The notes under the pieces are model-generated. The model saw nothing but the letters and a program-made list of their open reading frames with translations. It did no database searches and was not told the DNA's origin. A stretch of 64,000 nucleotides of DNA from Arcicella rosea. Lineage in GTDB: Bacteria; Bacteroidota; Bacteroidia; Cytophagales; Spirosomataceae. Positions 1-8,844 of this stretch are shown piece by piece (the stretch's first letter is position 1; each line of letters begins with the position of its first letter). The stretch is taken from positions 62,001 to 126,000 of the forward strand of contig NZ_JBEUMS010000016.1 in assembly GCF_040543805.1 (NCBI RefSeq), written 5' to 3'. The position numbers and the translations under genes were made by a program.

Positions 1-2121
1 AGTGAAAAAAGAGAGAATCCAACGCAAAGTGATTTTATCAAGAAGTTTTATGAACGTTACGAAAACCAAGAAATTCCTTTACTCATAGTAATGGATACTG
101 AAACAGGCATTGGTTATGGACAATCTGGCAAAAGTAATTTTACACCCATTGCCAATGGTTTTGAATTAAATCAAGAAGAAAAAGAGGAACTTTCCGTTAA
201 GCTAAATCCTTTTCAGCAATATCTGTTCAGAAAATACTTGAATGCACTTAAAGAAAATGCTTTACAAGTAAATTTGGAAGAAGGTGATTTAAAACCTTTT
301 CTGAAAAAAAAACAAAGAATGCCAAGTTCTACTTCGATGATTTTTAGATTGACTGGCGATGAGCAATTACCAATTTATCTGGAAAAATTTGGAGGTACAA
401 GTGCAGTAAATTTATTAGGAAGATTCGCTCATACCGACGAAGCAATTTTGGATATTATTCAAGAAATTACTGAAAAAGAACAAGCATTAAATCCAGAAGT
501 TGTCTTTGCTGAAATTGTACATTTACCCGAAAATAGAATTGGTAACATTTTACTTCATCCTGCTTTCTGGACTTATGAAATTCCATACTTAGCCAAATCG
601 TCTTTACCAGAAAATCAGCAAATTTTACTGGAAGATTTATTGGTTTCTGTGGATATTAGTCAACAAAAAATCAGGTTAAAATCAAAAAGATTAAACAAAG
701 AAGTAATTCCGAGGCTTAGTAATGCTCATAATTATTCAATGAATGCTTTGCCTATTTATCATTTTTTATGTGATTTACAAAGTGCTAATCTAGTCGTTTC
801 TTTTGATACTGGCTGGAAAAAAGCGACATTAAATACGAAATTTTCACCTCGACTTACTTATAAAAATATCATTCTTGAAGCTGCTACTTGGCAATTTAAA
901 AAAGAAGATTTTGAACATTTACTCATCAATTCATCTGAAAATTTATTAGCCATTTTCCATGAATTTAGCACAAAGTGGCAATTGCCAAAACGATTTGTAT
1001 TAGTTGATTTTGACAATGAATTGTTGGTCAATGCTGAAAATTTATTGAGTATTCAGACTTGGCTTGATACCATCAAGAATCGTGAAAAGATTGAGCTAAA
1101 GGAATTTTTATTTATACCCAACAATGGGCATGTCGTTGACGAATCTGGAGCACTTTTTGCAAATCAATTTATTGCTTCATTAGTCAACAAAAAAACTGTT
1201 TTTGAGAAAATTCAACTTCAAAAACCTCTGATTGATGAAACACAACGTACTTTTTCTTTGGGTTCAGAATGGCTTTATCTTAAAATTTATTCAGGCGTAA
1301 AAGCTGCAGACGATATTTTAGCACAAAATATCAAGCCTTTGGTTGAGCAATTTCTGGAAAAACAATTGATTGACAAATGGTTTTTTATTCGATATACCGA
1401 TCCTGATAATCATATTCGTTTACGACTTCATTTTACAGATTTAAAGCATTTGGGAGAAGTAATTCTTAGTCTGAAAGAAACTTTAGCCGTTTTAGAAAAA
1501 GAAGGAATTATCTGGAAAATTCAATATGATACTTACCAAAGAGAAATAGAAAGATATGGTTCTGATGTCATGATTTTAACAGAAAATATCTTTTTTCACG
1601 ATAGCGAAGCCATCGTAAATCTATTAACACAAACTTGGGGCGATGAAAGAGAGCAAATTCGTTGGCAATTTGCGATGAAACTAATTGATATTTATTTGGA
1701 TGATTTTGGGCTTTCTATCAACCAAAAGCTAGATTTGATGAACTTAGCAAAAGACAATTTTGCCCAAGAATTCAACGTAGATAAACCGATGAAACTACAA
1801 ATGGACAAGCGTTTTAGAGAATATCGGAAAAAGATAGAAAGTATTTTATCGTCTGAAGCAAGTGAGGAATATGTGGCATTTTTTGAGTCAATTCAACATA
1901 AAAGCGAGCAAATCAAAGAAAATATTGCTCAGATAAAAGTATTAAAATCAGACAATACGCTCAAAAAATACTTATCCGATACCATTCACATGACGGTCAA
2001 TCGTGTAATTGCTGACAATCAGCGTTTTCATGAATTAATTATTTATGATTTTATGTATCGCTATTACCAAGCCGAATTAGCCAAATTAAAAAAGAATGTG
2101 ATTAAGATAAATTTGAGTTAA
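1..2121 (+). CDS. Lantibiotic (class I lanthipeptide) dehydratase, LanB-like, 5' end missing
   Basis: The frame is open from base 1, so the gene begins upstream of the window; the ATG at 91 is internal. 706 residues are visible. Early residues EIPLLIVMDTETGIGYG and, further on, AEIVHLPENRIGN with a following YEIPYL are typical of the LanB N-terminal (glutamylation) domain. From about residue 415 a SpaB_C/thiopeptide-type domain follows, with WFFIRYTDPDNHIRLRL and a YQREIERYG segment, the region that carries out glutamate elimination. Such enzymes dehydrate Ser/Thr of a precursor peptide using glutamyl-tRNA. Both domains being in one chain argues for a full-length rather than a split dehydratase. 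No LanC cyclase, precursor peptide or transporter is visible; they would have to lie upstream. A MarR gene follows 57 bp downstream with no terminator seen between. Confidence 0.9.
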   Translation, partial: SEKRENPTQSDFIKKFYERYENQEIPLLIVMDTETGIGYGQSGKSNFTPIANGFELNQEEKEELSVKLNPFQQYLFRKYLNALKENALQVNLEEGDLKPFLKKKQRMPSSTSMIFRLTGDEQLPIYLEKFGGTSAVNLLGRFAHTDEAILDIIQEITEKEQALNPEVVFAEIVHLPENRIGNILLHPAFWTYEIPYLAKSSLPENQQILLEDLLVSVDISQQKIRLKSKRLNKEVIPRLSNAHNYSMNALPIYHFLCDLQSANLVVSFDTGWKKATLNTKFSPRLTYKNIILEAATWQFKKEDFEHLLINSSENLLAIFHEFSTKWQLPKRFVLVDFDNELLVNAENLLSIQTWLDTIKNREKIELKEFLFIPNNGHVVDESGALFANQFIASLVNKKTVFEKIQLQKPLIDETQRTFSLGSEWLYLKIYSGVKAADDILAQNIKPLVEQFLEKQLIDKWFFIRYTDPDNHIRLRLHFTDLKHLGEVILSLKETLAVLEKEGIIWKIQYDTYQREIERYGSDVMILTENIFFHDSEAIVNLLTQTWGDEREQIRWQFAMKLIDIYLDDFGLSINQKLDLMNLAKDNFAQEFNVDKPMKLQMDKRFREYRKKIESILSSEASEEYVAFFESIQHKSEQIKENIAQIKVLKSDNTLKKYLSDTIHMTVNRVIADNQRFHELIIYDFMYRYYQAELAKLKKNVIKINLS

Positions 2122-2178
2122 ATTCTCATTAAATTATAATCTAATTGCTTAAACCTTTTCAATTCATTTAATAAAAAT

Positions 2179-2625
2179 ATGACTACCAATCCAGCAGATA
2201 ACAGAGCTTATTTTTTCAAAATTGACACAACAATGAAAAAAATAAGGCTCATCCTCCAAAAAAAATTAGATGATGCCAATATTGACCTGACTGTTGACCA
2301 ATGGGTTTTACTTGACCATATTAAAAGACACGAAGAATTTGGGATTAGTCAGAATGAATTAGCTGAAATGACTGTTAAGGACGCCCCTACCGTTACTAGA
2401 ATCATTGATTTATTAGTAAAAAAAGGGTTTGCTGAAAGGAAAATGGCAACAATCGACCGTCGCCGATTTATGATTACACTTACAAATGCAGGAAGAGAGA
2501 AATTTGAGCAGGCTTACCCAATTGTTGTAGAAGTAAGAAGAAAAGGCTGGGGAGATTTATCGGAAGAAGATTATAAAAATTTTGTAAAAATTCTTGATAC
2601 TATTTATTCTAACATTACACATTGA
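2179..2625 (+). CDS. MarR family transcriptional regulator
   Basis: 148 residues, the usual MarR length. A winged helix-turn-helix occupies roughly residues 35-110, with QNELAEMTVKDAPTVTRIID as the recognition helix region and the wing around RKMATIDRRRFMITLT, including the conserved D-R-R. These proteins bind DNA as dimers and usually repress nearby genes until a small ligand or oxidant releases them. It lies 57 bp after the lanthipeptide dehydratase on the same strand, so it may be co-transcribed and could regulate that locus, but the sequence does not prove this. A perfect palindrome just downstream ends the unit. Confidence 0.85.
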   Translation: MTTNPADNRAYFFKIDTTMKKIRLILQKKLDDANIDLTVDQWVLLDHIKRHEEFGISQNELAEMTVKDAPTVTRIIDLLVKKGFAERKMATIDRRRFMITLTNAGREKFEQAYPIVVEVRRKGWGDLSEEDYKNFVKILDTIYSNITH

Positions 2626-2650
2626 TAGCGAGTCCGTTTAAAATTTATGA

Positions 2651-2694
2651 TTTTCTTATTAGCTGGAGAATTAATTCTCCAGCTAATAAGAAAA
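2651..2694. terminator. Bidirectional terminator, perfect 44-bp palindrome
   Basis: Two 20-base arms (TTTTCTTATTAGCTGGAGAA and its exact complement) flank a central TTAA, so all 44 bases are self-complementary. The outer arms are A/T runs, giving a T-tract on either strand. It lies between the stop of the MarR gene and the end of the convergent asparaginase gene, the position for a shared terminator. Confidence 0.8.
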
Positions 2695-2719
2695 TACTTG
2701 GTGATTGAAATTTTGCTGA

Positions 2720-3784
2720 CTAAGACATTTCTCCAGCAATTGAATATCTCAAATTCTTCTTTTTCTCAGCAAAATAAGTATCTTGACCAAGTACGTACAT
2801 CAATTTGGTAATCGCTGCTTCAGTCGTTAAATCTGCTCCACTTACTACTCCAATTTCTTGCAAGTATTGGCTTGTCTGGTAATGACCTTGGATTACTCTT
2901 CCGCCGTTACATTGTGAAACATTATAAATGATAATTCCTTTGTCGATGAATTCTTTCATTAAATCCAAAAACCATTGAACTGTTGGGGCATTTCCCGAAC
3001 CAAAAGTTTCCATAACAACGCCTTTTAATCCTTCTATTCCTAAAATACTTCTCACAACTTTTTCCGAAATTCCTGGAAAAATTTTTAGAATTACCACATT
3101 TTCATCCAATTTCTCATGCACAATCAATTTTGCATTGGGATGATGATGCTTGATATAAGGTTTGTTATACTCTATTTTCACACCAGCTTCTGCTAAAACT
3201 GGATAATTTTCCGATTCAAAAGCATTGAATTGAACACTTTCACTTTTTCTTGCACGATTTCCACGCAATAAAACAGAATTAAAATAAATACAAACTTCTG
3301 AAATAATTGGTTGGTTATTCAGCCTCGCCGCCGCAATTTCAAGTGCAGTAATAAAATTTTCTTTAGCATCTGTTCTAGCTACTCCAATTGGCAATTGCGC
3401 ACCGGTCAAAATAACTGGCTTGTTCAAATTTTCTAATAAATAACTCAAAGCAGAAGCCGTGTAAGCCATAGTATCTGTACCATGAAGAATGACGAAAGAG
3501 TCATACTCATGATATTTTTCACCAATGATTTTTGCTAAAGTAACCCAAACAGAAGGATTCATATTGGAAGAATCCAATAGTGTTTCAAAAGTAAGTACTG
3601 AAATATCAAAATCTAAACGAGCCATTTCTGGTAAATTTTCAGGAATTTGAGCAAAATCAAAAGGTACTAAACCATCCGATTTGGCATCATAAACCATTCC
3701 TAAAGTTCCTCCAGTGTAAATTACGAGTACTTTTACATCGTCTTTACTATCTGATTTCGTATTAATTTTTATAATATTATACAT
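2720..3784 (-). CDS. ansA: L-asparaginase, type I (cytoplasmic)
   Basis: 354 residues, in the usual range for AnsA-type enzymes. It hydrolyses L-asparagine to aspartate and ammonia. The first catalytic motif YTGGTLGM places the nucleophile Thr at residue 24, and the second motif HGTDTM places Thr103-Asp104; a downstream LTGAQLP...ARTDAKEN segment supplies the conserved Lys. There is no signal peptide, as expected for the cytoplasmic type I enzyme. The ATG at 3784 leaves an N-terminal extension of about 20 residues before the first strand, which could include a few extra residues if a later start is used. The TatD gene lies 48 bp upstream on the same strand, so the two may form an operon. Confidence 0.92.
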   Translation of the reverse strand: MYNIIKINTKSDSKDDVKVLVIYTGGTLGMVYDAKSDGLVPFDFAQIPENLPEMARLDFDISVLTFETLLDSSNMNPSVWVTLAKIIGEKYHEYDSFVILHGTDTMAYTASALSYLLENLNKPVILTGAQLPIGVARTDAKENFITALEIAAARLNNQPIISEVCIYFNSVLLRGNRARKSESVQFNAFESENYPVLAEAGVKIEYNKPYIKHHHPNAKLIVHEKLDENVVILKIFPGISEKVVRSILGIEGLKGVVMETFGSGNAPTVQWFLDLMKEFIDKGIIIYNVSQCNGGRVIQGHYQTSQYLQEIGVVSGADLTTEAAITKLMYVLGQDTYFAEKKKNLRYSIAGEMS

Positions 3785-3832
3785 AGTATAATTTAGTTGT
3801 TGTGAATGATGAATAGCATTTATAAACTTAAT

Positions 3833-4612
3833 TTATTGACATAAGTTAAGCGCATTTTGTGTACTTTGTTCAATTACTTTTTCTACGGGAATTTGCATTA
3901 AATCGGCTACTTTTTGAGCAATAATAGAAAGATACGATGGCTCATTTCTTTTTCCTCTGTACGGAACTGGCGCTAAATAAGGGGCATCCGTTTCTAAGAC
4001 AATTGATGTTAAATCAATATGCGGAAGAATTTTATCCAATCCCCCATTTTTGAAAGTAACCACGCCACCAATTCCCAACAAAAAATCTAATTCTATGGCT
4101 TTTTGTGCTTCCTCTAAAGTACCTGTAAAGCAATGAAAAATACCTTTTAAATTTGGGTCTGCATTCTTTTCTATCAAATTTACTGTTTCCCAAAAAGCAT
4201 TTCTTGAATGAATATCAATCCATAAATTATGCTTTTTAGCTAATTGACATTGATATAAAAAGGCTTCTTCTTGCTGCTTTACAAAGGTTTTATCCCAATA
4301 TAAATCCATCCCAATCTCACCGATAGCAATAAATTTGTACTTATTTAACCAATCTTCAACGATGGCTAATTCTTTTTCAAAATCTTCTTTTACATAACAA
4401 GGATGTAAACCCATCATCGGAAAACATTTATTTGGATATTTTTCTGCCAAAGCCATCATACCTTCGATGGTTTCTGAGGCACAATTTGGCATCCAAATTT
4501 GCGAAACACCAGATGAAAAAGCTTTTTCCAGCATTTCATCACGGTCTTCTACATAAGTTTCATCATAAATATGGGCGTGAGTTTCAATAATTTGTAAGGA
4601 TGAATGATTCAT
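3833..4612 (-). CDS. TatD family metal-dependent hydrolase (DNase)
   Basis: 259 residues, the normal TatD length. Metal-binding motifs are visible in order: ETHAHIYD (His12, His14), GEIGMDLYWD (Glu ligand), the HCFTGT segment, and ETDAPYLAP with the late Asp. Family members are 3'-5' exonucleases acting on DNA or RNA in repair, and some act as D-aminoacyl-tRNA deacylases. No extra domain is present. It is followed 48 bp later by ansA on the same strand and preceded by a glycosyltransferase gene about 120 bp away. Confidence 0.9.
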   Translation of the reverse strand: MNHSSLQIIETHAHIYDETYVEDRDEMLEKAFSSGVSQIWMPNCASETIEGMMALAEKYPNKCFPMMGLHPCYVKEDFEKELAIVEDWLNKYKFIAIGEIGMDLYWDKTFVKQQEEAFLYQCQLAKKHNLWIDIHSRNAFWETVNLIEKNADPNLKGIFHCFTGTLEEAQKAIELDFLLGIGGVVTFKNGGLDKILPHIDLTSIVLETDAPYLAPVPYRGKRNEPSYLSIIAQKVADLMQIPVEKVIEQSTQNALNLCQ

Positions 4613-4733
4613 TTGATATTTTTTATTTGGCTTTAAGCGGTAGGATTTAGGCTATAAGCTTTTGATTTTTAAAGAAATAAACTGAAAGTACAGATTTGAA
4701 AATTCAAAAAGTAGTCAAATCTACCAAATCTTT

Positions 4734-5744
4734 TCAACGATAGATTCTTCCTTTCCAATCCACCGCTACGGGCGAATAATAGAAAAGTATCATCGTTAAT
4801 TGCCAGCAATTGGCATAGATTTCGTACAAAAGTAAATGTTTTATTAAGTGAAATCGCCTTAATTTTAAAATTGTTGGCAAGACTGTAATACTTTGGTTCA
4901 ACCATTTAATAAACCATAAAGTACCAGCCAGCTGCCAAGAAAAAGTAAAACCTATCACTATTAAAATCGGTAACAATAAAGCTTGCAAGAAAAGTAAAGT
5001 AACAATCCACCACGGACATTGTAATGCGCCAACCATCCAGCGTTTTCTTTGATGTAAGAATTCTTTTAAATTCATCATCGGTAAAGTTTGGTTGAATACT
5101 TTACGATTAATGGTATTTTTGAAACCAAATCCGTTTTTGACTACTTCATGGAAAAGTGCAAAATCTTCCGTAATCGAAAAAGGTATTTTAGCATAGCCAC
5201 CCGTAGCTTCATAAGCCTTGCGAGTAATGGCTGAATTATTGCCCAGACCCGTCAAAGGAATTTTTAAATCTGCGGCAATTTTCAATAAAGTAAGCGCATG
5301 AAGCCAGTCGATTGACTGAAAATGATGCCAAATATTTGTGCCTTTAATATCCGTAATGCCTACTTGATGACCAATGTTTTCGTCAGCTTCAAAATTGGCA
5401 ATCATTCCTTCAATCCAATCAGGATTTACTGTTACATCAGCATCACAAATCAAAAAATATTTTCCCGTAGAATATTCATAAAGGTTTGCTAACACATTGG
5501 CTTTCCCACGTTGATTATTGATTACATTCTGAATATCAATAAGTTGAAAATAAGATTTGTCTTTTATAAAATCTTCAACCAAAGCTTTTGTTTGGTCTTC
5601 TGACTGATCATTTCCAATTAATACTTGTAGCTTTTCTTTGGGATAATGGACTTTATCGATAGAACGAAGGCAATTTAAAATTGTATCTTCTTCATTTCTG
5701 GCAGCAATCCAGATGGTAATATTAGGCTGTTGTGAAGTATTCAT
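4734..5744 (-). CDS. Membrane-associated glycosyltransferase, GT2 family
   Basis: 336 residues. The GT-A fold begins at residue 8 (ITIWIAARNEEDTI), with the metal-binding DAD at residues 101-103, an ITEDFALF acid motif and the QRKRW motif typical of processive or membrane GT2 enzymes. Two or three hydrophobic segments follow, and the chain ends in WKGRIYR, resembling the WKGRRLE end of the other GT2 gene at 6515-7627; the two look like paralogues. It starts 15 bp after the stop of the polysaccharide deacetylase gene, so they are very probably co-transcribed. The product is probably a membrane glycolipid or polysaccharide; donor and acceptor cannot be read from the sequence. Confidence 0.85.
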   Translation of the reverse strand: MNTSQQPNITIWIAARNEEDTILNCLRSIDKVHYPKEKLQVLIGNDQSEDQTKALVEDFIKDKSYFQLIDIQNVINNQRGKANVLANLYEYSTGKYFLICDADVTVNPDWIEGMIANFEADENIGHQVGITDIKGTNIWHHFQSIDWLHALTLLKIAADLKIPLTGLGNNSAITRKAYEATGGYAKIPFSITEDFALFHEVVKNGFGFKNTINRKVFNQTLPMMNLKEFLHQRKRWMVGALQCPWWIVTLLFLQALLLPILIVIGFTFSWQLAGTLWFIKWLNQSITVLPTILKLRRFHLIKHLLLYEIYANCWQLTMILFYYSPVAVDWKGRIYR

Positions 5745-5759
5745 TCAATCCATTTAGGT

Positions 5760-6404
5760 TTACAATGCCTTAAAAGTAAAACCTTTTTCCGAGAAATGTG
5801 ACAATACCCTTGGCAAAGCATAAGACATATTTGTATTTGCCTTGATACTGTCATGAAATAAAACGATTGAACCGTTTTCTGTATGTTGTATTGTTTTCTT
5901 TAATACTTTTTCGGGCGATAATTCTTGCGAGAAATCCCCAGAAAGTACATCCCACATAATAATTTCGTGACTCGGCAAAATCGCTTTCGCCTGACTTTTT
6001 TTAATCCTCCCATAAGGAGGACGGAACTTCTTTTTAGTGAATAAAGAATCATATTTTATTTGAAAATCATTCTCCAAAATTGACTCACATTCTTTAAAAT
6101 TCTTCAAATAATGTTCATCTTCAGTTATCCAACCTTTTAAATGATTAAAAGTATGATTCCCAACTGCGTGTCCTTGTTCGAGTACTTTTTGAAATACATC
6201 AGGATATTTTCTGACATTATCGCCAATACAAAAAAAAGTAGCTTTGGCTTGAAATTTTGCCAATTCTTCTAACACAAATTCGGTAATTTCAGGAATTGGG
6301 CCATCGTCAAAAGTCAAGTAAATTACTTTTTCATCACGCTTGATATTCCAGACAAAATCTGGATATAAAGCCCGCATCAGGAAATTGGTTTTGTGGATAA
6401 ACAT
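5760..6404 (-). CDS. Polysaccharide deacetylase family protein (carbohydrate esterase 4, NodB-like)
   Basis: 214 residues forming a bare NodB domain. Motif 1 TFDDGP has the catalytic base and metal Asp at residues 33-34, motif 2 HTFNH supplies metal ligands His84 and His88, motif 3 is RPPYGR (Arg128), and the late LFHDS gives the catalytic His184. The enzyme should remove N-acetyl (or O-acetyl) groups from an N-acetylhexosamine-containing substrate. No signal peptide is seen, suggesting action on a cytoplasmic or membrane-inner-face intermediate rather than on finished wall material. Its position between two GT2 genes suggests it deacetylates a sugar those enzymes add. Confidence 0.88.
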   Translation of the reverse strand: MFIHKTNFLMRALYPDFVWNIKRDEKVIYLTFDDGPIPEITEFVLEELAKFQAKATFFCIGDNVRKYPDVFQKVLEQGHAVGNHTFNHLKGWITEDEHYLKNFKECESILENDFQIKYDSLFTKKKFRPPYGRIKKSQAKAILPSHEIIMWDVLSGDFSQELSPEKVLKKTIQHTENGSIVLFHDSIKANTNMSYALPRVLSHFSEKGFTFKAL

Positions 6405-6514
6405 GAGAAATAACTTATTACAAACAAAAAATATATGAGTGCAAGTTAATTTTTATCCTTTGAATTAGCTGAGTGAAAAATCAAAATTTATTCTTGCTCA
6501 ATAAAATTGCTTCT

Positions 6515-7627
6515 TTACTCCAACCTCCTCCCCTTCCAAGAATAACCTTTCCCCTGTGCCAATAAACCAAAAAACACTACATAAAATGGATAAATAATTT
6601 GAACGATTGGAATGTAAATTACTTTGCTTTTATAGCCTAAAAACTTGATTACTGCATACAAAAAGAAGAATTCTGCCGTGAATTTTAAAAACAAAATTCC
6701 TATCCCAAAATATCCGTTTATCAAACAGTAAGCTGCTAAAACACTCAAATTTACTAAGAAAATAAAGATGGCTAAAGCTGTTACTTGCCAATTATCATAA
6801 TGTTTCCATTTACTTGCCCAACGTCGCCTTTGTTGGTAAAAATGAGCTAAATCCGCTTGCGATTCTGTTCTGACGATGGCGTCAAAATCTGGGTTGAAAA
6901 ATACCTTTTCTGGATACTTCTGGGCGATTTTGTGCATTAAAAATTCGTCATCACCCGAAGCTACATTTTCATTTCCAGCAAAACCATTTACTTCTTCAAA
7001 TACTTCACGAGTATAAGCCAAATTGGCTCCGTTGCACATATTTGGCTTTTGTAAATACATCGCACAAGCACCTGAACCTATCAAACTGGCAAATTCTATG
7101 ATTTGAATCGTATTCCACAAACTATGCTTTTCCGTAAATGTTACTGGCGAACTGATTAATTTGGCATGCTTTGATTTATACAATTGTTGGATGGAACTAA
7201 GCCAATTCGGTGAAACCGTACAGTCGCCATCGGTAGTTATCAATAATTCGCCTGAAGAAATTTCAATACTTTTTTGAATCGCTCTTTTCTTGGGCGAAGT
7301 ACTGGCATCGTTTAATAAATTTAAGATTTTCAGTGAGTACTTTGCTTCTTCTTGAAATGCTAAAACAATATTTTCAGTATTGTCAGTCGAACCATCGTTG
7401 GCTACGATTACTTCAAAATTCTCAGCAGGATAATTTTGTTGGTTTAGGTCTTGGAGTAATTGTAAAATATTACTTTCTTCGTTTCGAACAGGAATGATTA
7501 CCGTCAGTTTTGTGTCTTTATCACTTGGAAATACTTTATGTTTCGCTTTCAATTCTTTCCAAACTGCTATTAATAACAGATTGAAAATAAAGTAAAAACT
7601 TGTGATTATTAAGATGATAAAGAGCAT
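6515..7627 (-). CDS. Membrane glycosyltransferase, GT2 family
   Basis: 370 residues. One N-terminal membrane segment (residues 1-23) is followed by a GT-A domain from about residue 41 (LTVIIPVRNEESNI), with the metal motif DGD at residues 133-135, GDDEFL as the acid motif and QQRRRW as the QxxRW motif. Two or more hydrophobic segments close the protein, which ends WKGRRLE. This architecture is shared by N-acetylglucosaminyltransferases and ceramide-glucosyltransferase-like enzymes. It probably belongs to the same unit as the deacetylase (110 bp downstream) and GT2 paralogue at 4734. Substrate unknown. Confidence 0.85.
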   Translation of the reverse strand: MLFIILIITSFYFIFNLLLIAVWKELKAKHKVFPSDKDTKLTVIIPVRNEESNILQLLQDLNQQNYPAENFEVIVANDGSTDNTENIVLAFQEEAKYSLKILNLLNDASTSPKKRAIQKSIEISSGELLITTDGDCTVSPNWLSSIQQLYKSKHAKLISSPVTFTEKHSLWNTIQIIEFASLIGSGACAMYLQKPNMCNGANLAYTREVFEEVNGFAGNENVASGDDEFLMHKIAQKYPEKVFFNPDFDAIVRTESQADLAHFYQQRRRWASKWKHYDNWQVTALAIFIFLVNLSVLAAYCLINGYFGIGILFLKFTAEFFFLYAVIKFLGYKSKVIYIPIVQIIYPFYVVFFGLLAQGKGYSWKGRRLE

Positions 7628-7637
7628 GATTTTTTGA

Positions 7638-7815
7638 ATTTGAAAATTTGAAGATGTGTGAATTTGAAAATGTGGATGTAGCTATTAAAACTTAAATTTG
7701 ATGATTTATGAACTTAGAATTGAAAAGCTTATAAACTAACTTTCAAATCTTCAAATCAAAAAACTCATCTTCAAATTTTCAAATCATCAAATTAGAAGAC
7801 TCACATTTTCAAATT
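7638..7815. repeat. Short inverted AT-rich repeats in the intergenic region
   Basis: Two short words occur here on both strands. ATTTGAAAATTTGAAGATG at 7638-7656 is repeated inverted at 7766-7784 (19 of 19 bases), and AATTTGAAAATGTG at 7661-7674 is repeated inverted at 7802-7815 (14 of 14). The pairs interleave rather than nest, so they do not form one simple hairpin. More degenerate copies of the same TTTGAA-rich word lie between. It separates the GT2 gene from the upstream flippase-like gene. Confidence 0.6.
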
Positions 7816-8804
7816 GAAACCTTTGTTTTTAGCACTAAAATACTTCCTAACAATACTGGAAATAGAATATTGATTAACCACAATACAAAAGTAGCCGCAA
7901 TCACAGCAGCAGTATTTACTTGATAAAAACTAAAAAAATAAATCGCTGAAAATTCTCTGATGCCTAAATCGCCCAGAAAATTAATGGCAGGCACAATGGT
8001 TTTTATCAGAAAAATCAAACAAGAGATAGTCCATAAATCTAAGATATTTAACTTGATTTGAAAAATTAATAAAACCAATACAAACTGTAAGGAAATCGTC
8101 AAATAACGCATCAAACCCCAGAAAAATACCTTTTTTACTTCTTGATTCGTAAAATGTTCTAAGATTTTTATCGTGTGAGCAAATCTCTTTAAAAATGGAA
8201 TTTTTAAGATTAAAAGATAAAAAAGATGTCTTTTTTGATAAGCAAAAAAGCCTAAAAACAAACTTATTGTCAAGACAATCACAACGACGACATTGAAACC
8301 AAGAAGCAACTGATGTTGAGTTACTAAGAAATAAACAAAAGATAAAGTGCCAAATAACAGTGAAATATAAAACTGAATGCCATTTCCCAACAGAATGGCG
8401 CCAATACTTTCAGCTCTTTTTTGATGTTGAAACTTCCACATTCTTCCTGCATAATCACCTAAATTGGCTGGCGTGATAAAGCCCAAAGACAAGCCCATTA
8501 AAACGCCTTTGAAGGCTTCTTGGAAAGAAATATCTTCAACTTTTAGGGCTAATTGTTGCCATTTTTTGGCTTCAAATCCCCAATTGAAAAAAATTAAGAG
8601 TATTAATAAAATGCCTTTCCATAGATTTTTCCAAACCAAAGCTTTCTGGCATTCTACAATCAAATCTCCGATATTTTGCTGTTTATCTTTGAATGTTTTG
8701 TAAAGCATCCAAACGATGAGTACAAAAAGCAAAGTTTTGAATAACGAAAATAGTTTTTCAGATAAAATGCTTGTTTTAGGATTTGTTTCGTTGGTATTTT
8801 GCAT
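7809..8804 (-). CDS. Flippase-like integral membrane protein (UPF0104/LPG synthase transmembrane family)
   Basis: 331 residues with about eight hydrophobic segments. The FITPANLGDYAGRMW motif around residue 115, and the late VPAINFLGDLGIREFSAIYFF, are characteristic of the AglD/LPG-synthase-transmembrane family. In MprF-type proteins this domain moves a modified lipid across the membrane; other relatives have undefined roles in envelope glycolipids. Here it is encoded alone, upstream of the GT2-deacetylase-GT2 genes on the same strand, so it may translocate their glycolipid product; this is inference. Its start faces the divergent ruvC gene 40 bp away. Confidence 0.8.
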   Translation of the reverse strand: MQNTNETNPKTSILSEKLFSLFKTLLFVLIVWMLYKTFKDKQQNIGDLIVECQKALVWKNLWKGILLILLIFFNWGFEAKKWQQLALKVEDISFQEAFKGVLMGLSLGFITPANLGDYAGRMWKFQHQKRAESIGAILLGNGIQFYISLLFGTLSFVYFLVTQHQLLLGFNVVVVIVLTISLFLGFFAYQKRHLFYLLILKIPFLKRFAHTIKILEHFTNQEVKKVFFWGLMRYLTISLQFVLVLLIFQIKLNILDLWTISCLIFLIKTIVPAINFLGDLGIREFSAIYFFSFYQVNTAAVIAATFVLWLINILFPVLLGSILVLKTKVSI

Positions 8805-8844
8805 GAAAAGATAAAGGCAGGGACGGAAATTTTTGTGCTAAAAA

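Noticed and set aside
91..2121. Complete dehydratase gene starting at the ATG at 91
   Set aside because: The same frame is open to base 1 and the 30 residues before the ATG match the family, so the true start lies outside the window.
4669..4905. 78-residue minus-strand ORF overlapping the end of the GT2 gene
   Set aside because: It is a frame shadow of the GT2 gene with no family resemblance.
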